64,000 nucleotides of DNA from Lachnospiraceae bacterium (GTDB lineage Bacteria > Bacillota > Clostridia > Lachnospirales > Lachnospiraceae), in the NCBI GenBank assembly GCA_017472605.1, contig JAFUPV010000052.1, positions 1 through 64,000 of the forward strand, given 5' to 3'. The notes below the pieces were generated by a model. The model did no database searches. It was not told the DNA's origin and saw nothing but the letters and a program-made list of their open reading frames with translations. Shown piece by piece: positions 43,743 to 51,963 of the stretch. The stretch's first letter is position 1. Each line of letters begins with the position of its first letter. Both the position numbers and the translations under genes were made by a program.

Positions 43743-43750
43743 GCAGGCAC

Positions 43751-43786
43751 ATCCGGCTAAACGTGCCACCGGCATGTTTTCCGGAT
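43751..43786 (+). repeat. 37-bp hairpin element, copy 4
   Basis: ATCCGGCTAAACGTGCC, then ACC, then GGCATGTTTTCCGGAT: a long near-complete hairpin very similar to copy 2. Confidence 0.65.
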
Positions 43787-43796
43787 TTGTAAACCG

Positions 43797-43867
43797 AAAA
43801 TCCCCTCCGCAACCATCCAATCGGTTCCACAGCACGTGGCGCCTGATGATTTGCGGAGGGGATTTTT
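43797..43867. terminator. Bidirectional terminator between rlu and htrA genes
   Basis: AAAATCCCCTCCGCAA pairs perfectly with TTGCGGAGGGGATTTT around a 38-nt internal segment. It lies between two convergent genes. Confidence 0.8.
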
Positions 43868-43959
43868 CACGTGAATGCTTATTACAAAGTCATTTTTTGA
43901 AGCCTTTTACGAAGTCATTTTGCAAAGCGCTCCGATTCTTTCACCCTTCTCATACCTGG

Positions 43960-45306
43960 TTATTCAATACTGCTTTTCTGTGCCAGTGTGACATCGATGG
44001 AAAGCTCTTCAAACTGGTTTCCATTGATCCGCTGTACCGTCAGTGTTACCGTTTCCCCCGGCGCATAGTAGCTTAACGCGCTGCTTAATCCGGTATAGTC
44101 ACTGACTTTCTTTCCGTTTACCGCCGTGATGATATCGTACATCTGAAGCCCGCTTTCTGCAGCCGGACTTCCCTCCGTTACGGAAACGATCTGAGCGCCG
44201 GCCGGATAGCCGTACTGGCTGACTCTTGTCTCGCTGACATCCTCACCATAGATTCCAAGATAGCCTCTGTCCTCCGTTGCCAGCATATCTCTTGTTTCCT
44301 GAACTTTCAGACCTTCTACAATCTCGCTGACTGCGGTGATCGGGATTGCATAGCCGATGCCCTCTACACCAACATCTGAATATTTTGCGGAGTTGATACC
44401 GATCAGCTCACCGTTTCCATTGAACAGACCGCCGCCGCTGTTGCCCTGATTGATCGCTGCGTCTACCTGCATCAGTGTTCTTGTATATCCGTCCTCAATG
44501 GTTACTTCACGATCCAGCGCGCTGACATAGCCGACTGTTACAGACTGTCCAAGACCGAGGGCGTTACCGATGGCAATGGCACCCTGACCAACCTTTACCT
44601 CATCGGAATTTCCGATGGTTGCAATTCGGATCGCGTCTCTTGTGGTGTCCTCCAGTTCAGACAGCTGAACCGCGATGACAGCCAGGTCAGCTTCCTCGTC
44701 TGAACCCTTCAGCTTTGCCTCATAGTCCTTTCCGTCCGGCATCGTTACCGTCAGCTTCACAGAAGACGCGGTGTATTGATAAAAATAGCTGTTTCCGGAC
44801 GTGTCATAGGTTGAAACATGGTTGTTCGTCAAAATCAGCAGCTCCGTATCGTTCTGACCGATGATGACACCGGAACCATAGGCTTCTGTCTCCTCTACCG
44901 TAGTCTCACTCTGCGTTCTTCCTCCTCTGCCATTTCCATAGAAATAGGAGAACGGATCGGAGCTTCCTGTGGTAGTTGTCGTTACCTCAATGGTATTTGT
45001 GATGGAAACAACAGATGCCATGCAGGACTGTGCGATGTCGGATACATCCGGAAGACCGGTGATCTGCGTCACATCTGCAATGTCGTTTCCTGTCTCCGCA
45101 AAGGTTTCCGTCTCACCTGCCACAGCCGGTGCTGCACTGTAGAAGGAACCAACGGCAGCCCCTCCGATCACCGCACCGGAAAGAAGCAGTGCGCCTGCAG
45201 CAAGCAGTGCCGTTCCTTTTCTGTTCTTTCTATTCTTTCCGCCTTTTCCACGCTTTGTCTCATAAAAATCGTTTGATTCCAGTTCGTTGTGATTTCTTTC
45301 TGTCAT
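43960..45306 (-). CDS. htrA: HtrA/DegP-type membrane-anchored serine protease
   Basis: A 448-residue envelope protease: basic cytoplasmic tail (1-31), one membrane anchor (32-58), linker, trypsin-like domain with H163, D207 and S290 (G-N-S-G-G-G), then one PDZ domain (about 345-440). It degrades or refolds misfolded exported proteins outside the membrane. The ATG at 45306 has GGAGGG 7 nt upstream; the longer frame reaches into the operator region. A strong palindrome lies 46-65 bp upstream. Confidence 0.92.
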   Translation of the reverse strand: MTERNHNELESNDFYETKRGKGGKNRKNRKGTALLAAGALLLSGAVIGGAAVGSFYSAAPAVAGETETFAETGNDIADVTQITGLPDVSDIAQSCMASVVSITNTIEVTTTTTGSSDPFSYFYGNGRGGRTQSETTVEETEAYGSGVIIGQNDTELLILTNNHVSTYDTSGNSYFYQYTASSVKLTVTMPDGKDYEAKLKGSDEEADLAVIAVQLSELEDTTRDAIRIATIGNSDEVKVGQGAIAIGNALGLGQSVTVGYVSALDREVTIEDGYTRTLMQVDAAINQGNSGGGLFNGNGELIGINSAKYSDVGVEGIGYAIPITAVSEIVEGLKVQETRDMLATEDRGYLGIYGEDVSETRVSQYGYPAGAQIVSVTEGSPAAESGLQMYDIITAVNGKKVSDYTGLSSALSYYAPGETVTLTVQRINGNQFEELSIDVTLAQKSSIE

Positions 45307-45351
45307 GATTACACCCTCCTGTTGATATGATATCCACTGGTTGTGATTTTC

Positions 45352-45371
45352 AATATCACCACTGTGATATT
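45352..45371. promoter_or_regulatory. Perfect palindrome upstream of htrA
   Basis: AATATCAC-N4-GTGATATT, with a further GTGAT half-site 9 bp nearer the gene. It does not match CtsR or CIRCE sites, so an unidentified dimeric regulator is likely. Confidence 0.55.
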
Positions 45372-45488
45372 TTCCGGTAACTGTCATCTGCTGATCAATT
45401 ACTGTACCTGAAAAATACCATTGGTTTGTGAAGAATCGGTGTTTTAATTCGAAAGAAACCGTGAAAAGGAGGGGATGTCACAAAATCT

Positions 45489-45785
45489 TCACACTCTTGT
45501 ACGCTGCTCCTTCAGCATATCCAGAATGTCTCGATAGCGCTCCATCATTGCGCCATAGTTTTCCCGCCGATGGGGGAAGGTACACTTGCCGCAGCTTTTT
45601 ATGCCGTTCTCTGTATACTCAAAATTTCCGCCGCACCGCTCTCCAAGCAGATAGAGCGGACAGTAGCAGAACAGACAATTGAAATTTTCCGGGTCATCGG
45701 TGGGATGACAGGGGAAATATTCACACAGACTGTTTTTGAAAAAGGAATAATGTTTTTCCTTCCAGATCTCTTGTTCCATATGCAT
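45489..45785 (-). CDS. Cysteine-rich small domain protein
   Basis: A 98-residue protein with nine Cys residues arranged as F-F-K-N-S-L-C-E-Y-F-P-C-H, F-N-C-L-F-C-Y-C-P-L-Y, G-x-x-C-G-G and S-C-G-K-C. This is the cysteine-rich small domain (PF04071-type), thought to bind metal; some relatives lie in cobalamin genes, but none is nearby here. GGGAG lies 7 nt before the ATG. Function unknown. Confidence 0.8.
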   Translation of the reverse strand: MHMEQEIWKEKHYSFFKNSLCEYFPCHPTDDPENFNCLFCYCPLYLLGERCGGNFEYTENGIKSCGKCTFPHRRENYGAMMERYRDILDMLKEQRTRV

Positions 45786-45835
45786 CTTCTAACTCCCGAT
45801 TATCAGTATACCTGTTGACAGGAATTCACCATTTC

Positions 45836-46390
45836 TTAATACAGCAGCTTGCTCCCCTTCTCGCAAAGCTCATAAATTTCGTCATACTTCGCCTCAATCA
45901 GCGGCGTGATGCGCAGACGTTCCTTCTCCACCAGCTTTGCATAGAGAAACGGCGGAAACAGCCAGCCGAGAAAGGCAGGAATGGCAAGCAGGATGCATAA
46001 GCCGATATGAGGAGGCTGTGCAGTCACAGCAAAGACGGAGCCCGCCATAAATACCGTGCCGATCAGACCGACAATCAGCGCATACATGGTTGCCATAGAG
46101 TTTTTATTCCGCTCCAGCGTTTCAATTTCTTTCATGCATGCTTCAAAATTCCGCTGCAGTCTGGTCAGCTCCATTTTGTTGACAATCCTGCGGTCACGCT
46201 TCAGCCGGATATATACCTTTGGCACATGGGGTATCCCGGAGGTTTCCATTCCTCCCGGCATGTTTCCGTCCACCTCCCATCCAAAGCACTCATAGACATC
46301 CAGCATCATGGACGCATTGCTGTTGGACGCGATCACCTCTTTATATTCATAAGCCACAAAGTTTTTATGTGGTTTCTTATTCTCCTCCAT
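45836..46390 (-). CDS. Two-helix membrane protein at the end of a two-component operon
   Basis: A 184-residue protein of unknown family. A soluble N-terminal half, with a basic stretch R-L-K-R-D-R-R and a short coiled segment (75-100), is followed by two membrane helices (about 108-155) and a charged C-terminal helix. Its ATG lies inside the last codons of the sensor kinase gene (14-bp overlap) with GGAGG 9 nt upstream, so it is made with the kinase and may be an accessory or target of the system. Confidence 0.7.
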   Translation of the reverse strand: MEENKKPHKNFVAYEYKEVIASNSNASMMLDVYECFGWEVDGNMPGGMETSGIPHVPKVYIRLKRDRRIVNKMELTRLQRNFEACMKEIETLERNKNSMATMYALIVGLIGTVFMAGSVFAVTAQPPHIGLCILLAIPAFLGWLFPPFLYAKLVEKERLRITPLIEAKYDEIYELCEKGSKLLY

Positions 46391-47477
46391 TACCTGGTTC
46401 CTCCATTGTTTCATTTTGGACAGCCGGCAGAACCACTGTAAAGGTACTGCCAACGCCCTCCTCGCTGGTAACATGAATGTCACCATTCAGAAGCTCAAGG
46501 ACCCGCTTCACCAGTGCCAGACCAAGTCCGTTTCCTTCCTTTGCATGGGATGTATCCCCCTGATAAAACTTATCAAAAATGTGCCGAATGCTTTCTTTCT
46601 TCATCCCGCAGCCGGTATCTGCAACGAATATCTTCACATATCCGTCTTCCGAAATCTGCCGCACGGTAACGGTGCCTCCCGGTTCGGTAAATTTCAGAGC
46701 ATTGGACAGCAGATTGTTCCACACCAGCTCCAGCAGGGACTGATCCGCCAGTACCATTGCCTCGTCTTCCAGATCAATCTCCATCTCGATGCGGCGCGCT
46801 TCCCAGACCTCCTCGAAGGGAAGAATACAGTCACAAAGCTGTCTGCACACATCATAGACTTCCACTTCCGGTGTGATCCGCTGATTTTCCAGCCGGTTCA
46901 ACTTCAGAATGTTGCTGATCAGACTGGAGAGCCGGATCGACGCATCTTCCATGGCAGCCGCATATTCCATCCGCCGCTCCCTGGAAACCTCCTCCGCCTG
47001 CAGCATTTCCGCATAGTTCTTGATGATTGCAATCGGTGTTTTCATCTCGTGGGAAACATTGGAAACAAAATCGGTTTTCAGCGTTTCGATGCTGCCCAGT
47101 TCCTCCACCATTTTGTTGAAATCCAGAATCATGCGGTCCAGGTAATCCAGCTTATCCGCCGTGTGACAGGTCGGCATGTATACGGAAAAGTCACCGTTTG
47201 CTACTTTTTTTGTTGCCTCCGCCAGCTTATGCATCGGCTCGTCGTAGGAATCCCGGATCTGTTTTCTGGTAACAAACGTAATCACCGCAGCCACCAGTCC
47301 CCAGTATACCATAGGAACCACACACTGCACAACATCATTCAGCTGCAGCCGGTTCATCAGCACAATGATGCCGATGTGGACGCCTGACATCAGCGACAGG
47401 GTTATCCAGAAAATTGCAAACAGCGATGCGGGAAAGCGGCTCTGTTTAACCGGTTCCTGTTGTTTTCGTTCCTTCAC
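46377..47477 (-). CDS. Sensor histidine kinase, GTG start
   Basis: A 366-residue kinase. Two membrane helices (about 18-42 and 52-70) enclose almost no extracellular loop, so this is an intramembrane-sensing type. A HAMP domain follows, then the H-box with H143 in N-V-S-H-E-M-K-T-P, the N-box V-W-N-N-L-L-S-N-A, and the G boxes D-T-G-C-G-M and G-N-G-L-G-L-A-L. The start is a GTG that overlaps the TGA of the regulator gene (GTGA) after AAGGTGG. Small-loop kinases of this type often sense cell-wall antibiotics through partner transporters. Confidence 0.9.
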   Translation of the reverse strand: MKERKQQEPVKQSRFPASLFAIFWITLSLMSGVHIGIIVLMNRLQLNDVVQCVVPMVYWGLVAAVITFVTRKQIRDSYDEPMHKLAEATKKVANGDFSVYMPTCHTADKLDYLDRMILDFNKMVEELGSIETLKTDFVSNVSHEMKTPIAIIKNYAEMLQAEEVSRERRMEYAAAMEDASIRLSSLISNILKLNRLENQRITPEVEVYDVCRQLCDCILPFEEVWEARRIEMEIDLEDEAMVLADQSLLELVWNNLLSNALKFTEPGGTVTVRQISEDGYVKIFVADTGCGMKKESIRHIFDKFYQGDTSHAKEGNGLGLALVKRVLELLNGDIHVTSEEGVGSTFTVVLPAVQNETMEEPGNGGE

Positions 47478-48145
47478 TGCAGCACCACCTTATAGCCAAG
47501 TCCTCTTACCGTTACTATTTTGAATCCGTCGCAGGCGGACAGCTTATCTCTCAGCTTCGTCACATAGACATCCACAGCCCGCAGGCTGGTCTCACTGTCC
47601 ACGCCCCAGAATTCATCCATCAGCTGAGCCCTGGAAAAGGTCTTCTTCGGGTAGGACAGCAGCTTGTAGATGATGTTGAATTCTCTTGTCGTCAGACTGA
47701 TCTCCTCTCCGTCAACCTCCGCACTCATGCCATCCGCATCCAGAACCAGATTTCCAATGGTAATTTTCCGCTCCATTTCGATGTTTGCCCGGCGCAGAAG
47801 CGCTCTCACGCGAAGGAGCAGTTCATCCAGCTCAATGGGTTTTACCATGTAGTCATCAATTCCCAGCTGAAAGCCCTTCTGTTTGGCAGGCAGATCATCC
47901 CGGGCGGACATGAACAGGATCGGGATTGTTTTGTTCACCTGTCTCACGGTACGGGCAAATTCAAAGCCGTCGATCTCCGGCATCATGATATCGGAAATGA
48001 TCAGTTCATATAGATTGTTGTACATCTCATCATAGGCATCCCGCGCATTGAGACAGCCTTTTGTCATGAATCCGCAGTCACTTAAATAGGTGCAGACAAT
48101 CTGGTTCAGCTTTCCATCATCTTCTACTACTAATATGTGAATCAT
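47474..48145 (-). CDS. OmpR-family response regulator
   Basis: A 223-residue regulator: receiver domain (1-120) with phospho-acceptor Asp in I-S-D-I-M-M-P-E and Lys in M-V-K-P-I, and winged-helix DNA-binding domain (128-223) ending V-R-G-L-G-Y-K-V. It overlaps the preceding membrane-protein gene by 4 nt (ATGA) and the kinase by 4 nt. The 11-bp repeats in the promoter of its own operon and two others are the natural candidate binding sites. Confidence 0.92.
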   Translation of the reverse strand: MIHILVVEDDGKLNQIVCTYLSDCGFMTKGCLNARDAYDEMYNNLYELIISDIMMPEIDGFEFARTVRQVNKTIPILFMSARDDLPAKQKGFQLGIDDYMVKPIELDELLLRVRALLRRANIEMERKITIGNLVLDADGMSAEVDGEEISLTTREFNIIYKLLSYPKKTFSRAQLMDEFWGVDSETSLRAVDVYVTKLRDKLSACDGFKIVTVRGLGYKVVLQ

Positions 48146-49146
48146 GTTTTCCCTCCTGTTATGTTCGCTGCTGTCTGTTTTTCCAGATCTTCCTCTTTCC
48201 TCTCCCATGCGGCTTCTTCGCCGCCGGCCAGTCTCCTGCTCATCTTCCCGGCTGCCAGAATCCCCTGGATTCCCACAGCAAACACAATCAGGCAGACCAC
48301 TCCGCCAGTCATTCCGTTCATGACGCGGATCAGCATCTTCTGATCGCCGCCAAAGGAAGCAAACATGGCACTCTGCAGGGTAAGAATCGATACACACGCA
48401 TCGATATAACCGATTTTTCGTATGATGGTCAGAAGCGGCGAGTTCTGTTTTCTCACTCTCACCACGTTGATGGATGAATGGATGATCCGGTAAAAGGTAT
48501 AGGCGGCTGCCGCGTAGATGGTAAGACCCGGATAGTTCTTCCCGCCCTGAGACAGCACCAGCAGGACCACCATGCCTCCAAGAACTGCAGCCATCAGAAT
48601 GAACAGAATGCTGTTCTTTCGATAGATTATGATTTCCTTTTGTACCCGATCCCGGCTTCTGCTCATTCCTGTCAGCTGTCGTGCCTGCTGCACGGCTCCA
48701 AGACGCATGACACACAAAAGGATGTAATAGGCTGCCAGGCTTCCGAACCAGGCAGAATGGCTTACCAGTCCAACAACACCGTTGAATATCGCAAACACGA
48801 TGTTGCTCACCACACCGGGAACCGCAAATACGACGGTCCGCAGTCCATAGTCTGCCGCGACACGGCTGGTGTAGGGATTGGCGGCGATTCCTGTCCGGAT
48901 AACATCCTTAACGCCGTACCGGATGTCGAAGAACAGATACCAGCAGCCTGGAAAAAGAGTGGCTGCGGCACACACATAGATGGAAATCTGAAAGAACCGT
49001 TTTTCCGGTCCGTACGCGGCGCTGATCAGCGCAAGGGTCGCAAAAACAACCATTGCAATATAGAGAAGGATCCGCTGCCAGACACGAAGCTTCGGCATGG
49101 AGGGAAGCTTTTTCCTCTTCTTTCCTCCGCTTTCCTGCTTTTCCAT
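48142..49146 (-). CDS. Polytopic membrane protein heading the two-component operon
   Basis: A 334-residue protein with a basic N-terminus and about eight hydrophobic helices in four pairs; the C-terminus is charged and cytoplasmic. No family is recognised with confidence. It is the first gene of the operon with the regulator and kinase and overlaps the regulator start. It may act as a sensor partner for the small-loop kinase. GGAGG lies 6 nt before the ATG at 49146; the longer frame lies in the promoter. Confidence 0.75.
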   Translation of the reverse strand: MEKQESGGKKRKKLPSMPKLRVWQRILLYIAMVVFATLALISAAYGPEKRFFQISIYVCAAATLFPGCWYLFFDIRYGVKDVIRTGIAANPYTSRVAADYGLRTVVFAVPGVVSNIVFAIFNGVVGLVSHSAWFGSLAAYYILLCVMRLGAVQQARQLTGMSRSRDRVQKEIIIYRKNSILFILMAAVLGGMVVLLVLSQGGKNYPGLTIYAAAAYTFYRIIHSSINVVRVRKQNSPLLTIIRKIGYIDACVSILTLQSAMFASFGGDQKMLIRVMNGMTGGVVCLIVFAVGIQGILAAGKMSRRLAGGEEAAWERKEEDLEKQTAANITGGKT

Positions 49147-49204
49147 TCTCCACCTCCTTACCCAAAGAAAAGCGGACTCATTTCCGCTCTTCTCTCTTTT
49201 TATC

Positions 49205-49254
49205 AGTATACCATGATTTTGTTTGCGTTTTGTTTTTAATTTGTGTCCATTCTG
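49205..49254 (-). promoter_or_regulatory. Phased-repeat promoter 1 (two-component operon)
   Basis: On the minus strand the -10 is TATACT (49210-49205). CAAAA-type cores lie 7, 18, 29 and 40 bp upstream: CAAAA, CAAAA, CAATT, CAGAA. There is no -35 consensus; the repeats cover its place. Same register as promoters 2 and 3. Confidence 0.7.
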
Positions 49255-49260
49255 TGAACA

Positions 49261-49350
49261 GACAAAACACGTCGTGCCGGCTTCTCCCGTCATCGCGGCA
49301 CTCGTCTGGTTTGCTCGCAGGCGTATCTCCTGACTTGCTGACGCGCATAT
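49261..49350. repeat. Second intergenic repeat family, copy
   Basis: About 90 bp alignable to 53874-53964, with the shared block ATCGCGGCACTCGTC and an end CTCCTGACTTGCTGACGCG. It lies upstream of phased-repeat promoter 1. Confidence 0.55.
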
Positions 49351-49352
49351 AG

Positions 49353-49398
49353 AAACAGGAAAAGCGGCAGACTCCTCCACCGCACCTTTTTCCTGTTA
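49353..49398 (-). terminator. Terminator of the small helical protein unit
   Basis: AACAGGAAAA with GCGG, loop, CCGC with TTTTCCTGTT; T-rich right arm on the minus strand, 32 bp after the 86-residue protein gene. Confidence 0.7.
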
Positions 49399-49429
49399 TC
49401 GTTCTGACTTTCTGTCTGTTCCAGAAGCT

Positions 49430-49690
49430 TTATTCCTCGTCCTTCTTCTCGCCGGAAAGACGCGCCTTTGCCTCCTCGACGGTCTCGCCTTCCTTTGCGA
49501 AAAACAGATCAACAAACTTGTCGCTTACTTTATTGAAGCCTTCCACTGCTCCCTCTTCCATCTTCTTGTAGCCGCCGACAACACCATCCTCGATTTTCTT
49601 ATAGCCGCCGACAACGCCGTCTTCGATTTTCTTGTATCCGCTCACTACCTTCTCCGCAATCTTCTCATTTACATCTGCAAACTTTGCCAT
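49430..49690 (-). CDS. Small amphipathic protein with three 11-residue repeats
   Basis: An 86-residue protein with three tandem copies of G-Y-K-K-I-E-D-G-V-V-G (residues 18-50), followed by a helix F-N-K-V-S-D-K-F-V-D-L-F-F and an acidic tail. The 11-residue period is that of apolipoprotein-like helices that lie on membranes. There is no signal peptide. The function is unknown. It is 83 bp downstream of the 83-residue gene and both appear to come from phased-repeat promoter 2. AAAGGAAG lies before the ATG. Confidence 0.75.
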   Translation of the reverse strand: MAKFADVNEKIAEKVVSGYKKIEDGVVGGYKKIEDGVVGGYKKMEEGAVEGFNKVSDKFVDLFFAKEGETVEEAKARLSGEKKDEE

Positions 49691-49773
49691 TTTTTTCTTC
49701 CTTTCCGCCTGAATCGGCTGCTCCTGACTGTAACTGTCTTCTTCCTTCCAACAACTCCCGCTCCTGCGCAGTC

Positions 49774-50025
49774 TTAATTCCTGCCCTGCGCCAGATCAAT
49801 GCGCTTCTGTGCTTCTGCTGCACGTTCCTGCGCTGCCGCAATCTGCTTGTCGCGCTCTTCCTGCATCAGTGCCTTGCGTGTTTCCGGCTTGCCCATTGCC
49901 TTTGCCTCTTCCCACTGCGCCTTCGATTCCGCCTTTGCTGCGGCGAAATTTGCTTTATCTACCTCGTGCTGCGCCTTTGCGCTTTCTTTCATATCGCTGA
50001 ATGCCTTCTTCAGAAAATTACTCAT
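49774..50025 (-). CDS. Small Ala/Lys/Glu-rich helical protein
   Basis: An 83-residue highly charged helix-forming protein: M-S-N-F-L-K-K-A-F amphipathic start, then Ala/Lys/Glu heptad-like sequence to residue 80. There is no Cys, membrane segment or signal peptide. The amphipathic N-terminus could touch the membrane. It is the first gene after phased-repeat promoter 2, with a short leader; the ribosome site (GGGGTAA) is weaker than elsewhere. No family recognised. Confidence 0.72.
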   Translation of the reverse strand: MSNFLKKAFSDMKESAKAQHEVDKANFAAAKAESKAQWEEAKAMGKPETRKALMQEERDKQIAAAQERAAEAQKRIDLAQGRN

Positions 50026-50098
50026 GTTTGCTTACCCCGTTTTTCTTTCTGTTCTGTATCTGCTTTGCGTCTTCCATTTCCACCGCAAGCATGACTGC

Positions 50099-50150
50099 AT
50101 TATATTCTGTTTTTATTTGAAATGTATTTCTGTTTTGTTTCTGTTCTGTT
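50099..50150 (-). promoter_or_regulatory. Phased-repeat promoter 2 (small helical proteins)
   Basis: On the minus strand the -10 is TATAAT (50104-50099). Cores 7, 18, 29 and 40 bp upstream read TAAAA, TACAT, CAAAA and CAGAA in 11-bp units (50107-50150). No -35 consensus. Confidence 0.7.
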
Positions 50151-50218
50151 AAACAAAAACATTTTTCCATACCGGGCCGATCTTTCTGCCACACACCGCT
50201 CCCTTACACGGCTCTCCC

Positions 50219-51046
50219 TTACACAACACTTGTCTTTTCCAGCACTCTTTTGCTGACAGCTCCAAGGCCGACTGCAAACAGCACACCGCCTGCAAGACAC
50301 AAAACGACATGGAACAGCGTGGAACCAAGCGGAGTAATCAGGGAGACCATCATGAAAAGCAGCATTCCCGCACCGAGAGAACCACAGAGTGCCAGCCACG
50401 CTTTCTGCTTTGCGCCCACACTGACAAGGACGAAAATCGAAACAAAGACAAGCATCAGAAAGACCTTGGCAATCATGCACATTACAATGTTCCCGGCATT
50501 CAGCGAACCAAGGGCAAAAGACAGACCGGAAATTGCGCCGCCAAGCATTGCACCGATCAGATAAACGATCAGCATCAGAGCTCCGCAGACAAAACCTGCA
50601 AGGGTTTTTGATACAACATAATCGCCTCTCCTGGCACGGATGGTAAAGAGGTTCTTTGCATATCCGCTTCGGAAATCCTCCGAGATAAACAGACAGATGA
50701 AAACGGCGGCAAGCAGGAACATCATGTTGATGTTGCACATGCTCATGACATCCATACCGCCCATTGCCGCACCGCCGTTTTCTGATCCGTCCGCAGGCAG
50801 CGTTCCGATGGACTGCCAGGCATTTTCCGGTCCTTCCAGAACAGTTTCCACTCCAGTCTGCGGATCAACAGAAACCGAACCATCCATCATGGTCATCATT
50901 ACAGTAATGAGGATCGGAATGACGAGCGCACAGGCAATCAGAATGTAGAAGAGCTTTGAGCGGAGCATTCGTCTGAAGTCAACCTTCAGCATGCTTGCCA
51001 ATCGTCTGCCAAAGCTGACATTTTCCAGTTTTACTGCGTTTCCCAT
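50219..51046 (-). CDS. ABC-2 type permease B
   Basis: A 275-residue permease with six helices and a 60-residue extracytoplasmic loop after helix 1. Its N-terminus (F-G-R-R-L-A-S-M-L-K-V-D-F-R-R) matches that of permease A, so the two are paralogues. It starts one base after the stop of ATPase B, the same spacing as in the A pair. Such ABC-2 exporters protect against lantibiotics or bacitracin-like peptides in relatives; the substrate here is unknown. Confidence 0.82.
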   Translation of the reverse strand: MGNAVKLENVSFGRRLASMLKVDFRRMLRSKLFYILIACALVIPILITVMMTMMDGSVSVDPQTGVETVLEGPENAWQSIGTLPADGSENGGAAMGGMDVMSMCNINMMFLLAAVFICLFISEDFRSGYAKNLFTIRARRGDYVVSKTLAGFVCGALMLIVYLIGAMLGGAISGLSFALGSLNAGNIVMCMIAKVFLMLVFVSIFVLVSVGAKQKAWLALCGSLGAGMLLFMMVSLITPLGSTLFHVVLCLAGGVLFAVGLGAVSKRVLEKTSVV

Positions 51047-51047
51047 C

Positions 51048-51947
51048 TTATTTCCCCTCCTTCATCAAGTCAATATAATATTCTTCCAGACCGATCTTGT
51101 CTGTTCTCATTTCTGTTACACAAATTCCGTTTTCATAGAGATATGTCACAATCTCTTCCGGAGTTGTCCGGTCATAAACACGAAGGAAGCCTGCTTCATC
51201 TTCTTCCACACGGGAATACCTGCAGCCAAGCAGCATCTTACTTTTGTTCATCTCACCGGTCCGCAGCGCAACATAGGTACGGCAGCCGGCATCCAGCTCG
51301 TCTGCTGTCATTTCCCGGATCATTTTTCCGTGGCGTATGATTCCGTAATGCGTGGCAACCTTCTGAAGCTCTCCCAGCAAGTGGGAAGACACGATTACAC
51401 TGCGTGTTCCGTCTTTTACGACATCAGTCAGCACTTCCCGCATGATTCTCATGCCATCGGCATCCAGACCATTCAGCGGTTCATCCAGAACAAGCAGAAG
51501 AGGATCTCCCAGCAGTGCCATGGCAATGCCGACCCGCTGCTTCATGCCAAGGGAACAGTTCTTATATTTGTTTCCTGCGGCGCCTTCCATCCGAACCAGC
51601 TTCAGAACCTTCACAACCTCTTTCTCCGCGTCCGGGATGCTCAGATTTCCTGCCTGAAGCATCATGTTATCCCAGACGGAAAGACCGGGAAAGCAGCCCG
51701 GCGCTTCAATCAGCACGCCAATTCTTGCTCTTACCGCTCCATCGGTATAGTCTTTCCCGTACAGTTTGATGGAACCGCCGCTTACAGGAATCAGCCCGCA
51801 GATCATTTTTTCCGTGGTGGATTTGCCGGAACCGTTTTCACCGATAAAGCCATAGACAGCGCCCATGGGAACGGTCATGTTCAGACCGCAGACCGCCTGT
51901 TTCGCCCCGAAGTTTTTCGAAAGATTTTTTATTTCAACTGCATTCAT
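51048..51947 (-). CDS. ABC transporter ATPase B (BcrA-like)
   Basis: A 299-residue ATPase: Walker A G-E-N-G-S-G-K-S-T, signature L-G-M-K-Q-R in place of L-S-G-G-Q, Walker B L-L-V-L-D-E-P, and a 75-residue C-terminal domain typical of BcrA-like exporters. It is a close paralogue of ATPase A and nearly the same length. The ATG at 51947 has AAGGAGG 8 nt upstream; the longer frame lies in permease A. Confidence 0.9.
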   Translation of the reverse strand: MNAVEIKNLSKNFGAKQAVCGLNMTVPMGAVYGFIGENGSGKSTTEKMICGLIPVSGGSIKLYGKDYTDGAVRARIGVLIEAPGCFPGLSVWDNMMLQAGNLSIPDAEKEVVKVLKLVRMEGAAGNKYKNCSLGMKQRVGIAMALLGDPLLLVLDEPLNGLDADGMRIMREVLTDVVKDGTRSVIVSSHLLGELQKVATHYGIIRHGKMIREMTADELDAGCRTYVALRTGEMNKSKMLLGCRYSRVEEDEAGFLRVYDRTTPEEIVTYLYENGICVTEMRTDKIGLEEYYIDLMKEGK

Positions 51948-51963
51948 CTGCCTCGCCTCCTTC

